Below are positions 62,823-64,000 of a DNA stretch of 64,000 bases, piece after piece. Below the pieces are notes generated by a model, which was not told the DNA's origin, searched no databases, and saw only the letters and a list, made by a program, of their open reading frames with translations. The stretch is from Chaetoderma sp. LZ-2023a (taxonomy: Eukaryota > Mollusca > Caudofoveata > Chaetodermatida > Chaetodermatidae), in contig CM067369.1 of the NCBI GenBank assembly GCA_034401795.1, forward strand, positions 139,202,496 to 139,266,495, in the 5' to 3' direction. Each line of letters starts with the position of its first letter. Positions within the stretch are counted from its first letter, which is position 1. A program made the position numbers and the translations under genes.

Positions 62823-63280
62823 GGTGGGGATCACACAACCATAAACATATTGGATACATTTAGAGGATGTTACACACCTCGATTTCCTTACACCATCAGC
62901 CTATATCTATAGCTGCAATGAACCAGATTTGTGAGTACCATAGCATTATAAACTGAATCATAGTGAAAAGTAAGGTATTCATAATTGTTGGGGGACCAGG
63001 GATGATCATACATGTACACGTAGATGCTCACTATGAAAACACGCAAACTTGTGGGGACTTTACACACTTCAGTTTTTTTTACCACAACTCAATGCTTCCT
63101 ATTGAATAGCCTCGAGTACCACCATTCACGTACCTTGCTTGCCGAGGTGGACAATATTCTTGGGGAATATATGACTATAAATCGCAACATAGACAAATGT
63201 ATCGTTTTAATGATGGGGGAGGCATCACAACCATCCATACCACACACATTTCTGAGGAACTTACATGCCAAGTTCATTAG
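62823..63280. repeat. diverged macrosatellite spacer, right end
   Basis: Same order as the other spacers (GGTGGGGATCACACAACCAT, GCCTCGAGTACCACC, ATGACTATAAATCGCAACAT) but more diverged and without the long G-run. Confidence 0.75.
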
Positions 63281-63384
63281 TAGAAATATTATTTTATTTC
63301 TATATATTATAGAACATATTTTGAGGGAGTTTTCAGTCTTTGTTCGATGAGAGGACCAGGTAACTGTCAGAGCTGAGACAAGAA

Positions 63385-63715
63385 ACATTGTCAATCTCCT
63401 AACATGTAACACATGTACTCCTAACATGTAACACATGTAAGAAGCAATATGTGGGAGAGACACTCCATACTTTCAAAATAAGAATCCAAGAACATGTACA
63501 CCTGAGGTCAATTTCAAATCTACATAAAAGTGAAAGATACAATGTATGACACACCGGTTTCAAGACATTTCAACAAACCTGGACACTCAAGAACTGACAT
63601 TCAATTCAGAATCATCCAGGTCCTCTCATCGAACCCAGACGATGAAAACTCAACGACAAAAGGATTGTCATTGGATACACCAGTTCCACACAAGGCATAA
63701 ACCTGGCAGGATAGG
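63385..63715 (+). pseudogene. Penelope-like element fragment, GIY-YIG endonuclease
   Basis: The plus-strand translation gives TCKKQYVGETLHTFKIRIQE, then in another frame TPVSRHFNKPGHSRTDIQFR and pieces of the KEDHWI-type tail (KDCHWIHQF, GINLAG). This is the GIY-YIG endonuclease of Penelope-like elements, including the Cys-rich entry and the RHFN-PGH block. An exact 22-bp tandem duplication (CTCCTAACATGTAACACATG plus TA, 63396-63417 and 63418-63439) and further frameshifts break it. No RT was found. Confidence 0.65.
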
Positions 63716-64000
63716 AGACACCTCTCACCTGGACCATCACGTCCTCTACGGACAGACAGGACCAGTACATAGTTATTAAACCCACATTTAATAGTTAGTT
63801 CATCTGGATTTAAAATAATCTGATTTCAAATTACATATTTAAGAAAAGGGCTTAAAATACAGGGAGTTTGGGAGTATTTTGACTTCCATAGATCACTGAG
63901 GACCTCCACTTTTCAAATCACTGTAGTCAAATTTCTACCAGCATCTTATAAATTATGACTTCCATGCAGCTCAATGTAAGAAGTTTTCCTATATATTTGC
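63716..64000. other. right edge, non-coding
   Basis: AT-rich with nothing recognised. Confidence 0.4.

Larger units (their letters stand above)
40205..63280. repeat. macrosatellite interrupted by mobile elements
   Basis: About 6.8 kb of satellite spread over 23 kb. A higher-order unit of about 1.4-1.7 kb has a variable number of 75-bp subunits, then a block ACTGCCCGTCAGGTATTTTT...GATGAAGTGGACC (starting near 48981, 50384, 56020 and 57407), then a spacer of about 0.8 kb. The spacer holds GCCTCGAGTACCACC, a G-run and TATCAATTGCAACAAAGACA. The outermost units (40205-40860 and 62823-63280) are the most diverged. Confidence 0.85.

Noticed and set aside
1-64000. tRNA or rRNA genes
   Set aside because: I found no convincing A/B box pair or rRNA core sequence by eye.

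Overview
The window looks like a repeat-laden stretch of an invertebrate genome, most likely a marine bivalve. Supporting clues are the AT-rich non-coding background, introns with GT/AG sites, the TGACCTTGACC-type repeat arrays, the TGTCTCGC...GCGAGACA hairpins, and DIRS retrotransposons lying beside hAT, Penelope and LINE elements. The species call is inference. Nothing prokaryotic is present.

Layout. (1) 219-14296 is a DIRS1-like tyrosine-recombinase retrotransposon (copy A), split by a second, younger and whole-looking copy (B, 5827-12877). (2) 14297-17200 is intronic or intergenic DNA with small MITEs and one host-type exon (16362-16580). (3) 17201-24309 is a third, whole-looking DIRS copy of a diverged subfamily (D). 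(4) 24310-34114 is repeat-rich and holds a second copy of the same exon (25982-26191), a micro-exon, several tandem arrays and a 1.05-kb non-autonomous hAT. (5) 34115-39169 holds two minus-strand exons that splice in phase into a SET methyltransferase domain (KMT5A-like). The 4.7-kb intron between them contains a decayed DIRS relative of another family (E, 35341-38799). (6) About 40205-63280 is one macrosatellite (75-bp subunits plus a spacer of about 0.8 kb) opened by four insertions: DIRS copy C (40946-47976), an I-type LINE (50783-54697), a hAT-like element (57528-62822) and, inside that, a 4.0-kb hAT with a spliced BED-finger transposase (58173-62174). (7) 63385-63715 is a decayed Penelope-like GIY-YIG endonuclease fragment.

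The best story is the DIRS family. Three insertion sites (A in a MITE, B in A, C in the satellite) can be compared with related uninterrupted sequence. All show clean insertion with no target duplication, between termini TAAACG... and ...GTGAAA. The internal complementary region of each copy carries exactly that end-to-end junction in reverse complement. Gag and recombinase lie in one frame separated by a single gag terminator, the reverse transcriptase frame overprints about 2 kb of it, and gag has a short spliced leader exon in both subfamilies. All eight terminal repeats keep an NRF1-type palindrome next to an ETS-type GGAAGT, which suggests a housekeeping-type promoter in the terminal repeats.

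The only solid host gene is the SET-domain gene on the minus strand. Its 5' exons lie outside the window or were not recognised.
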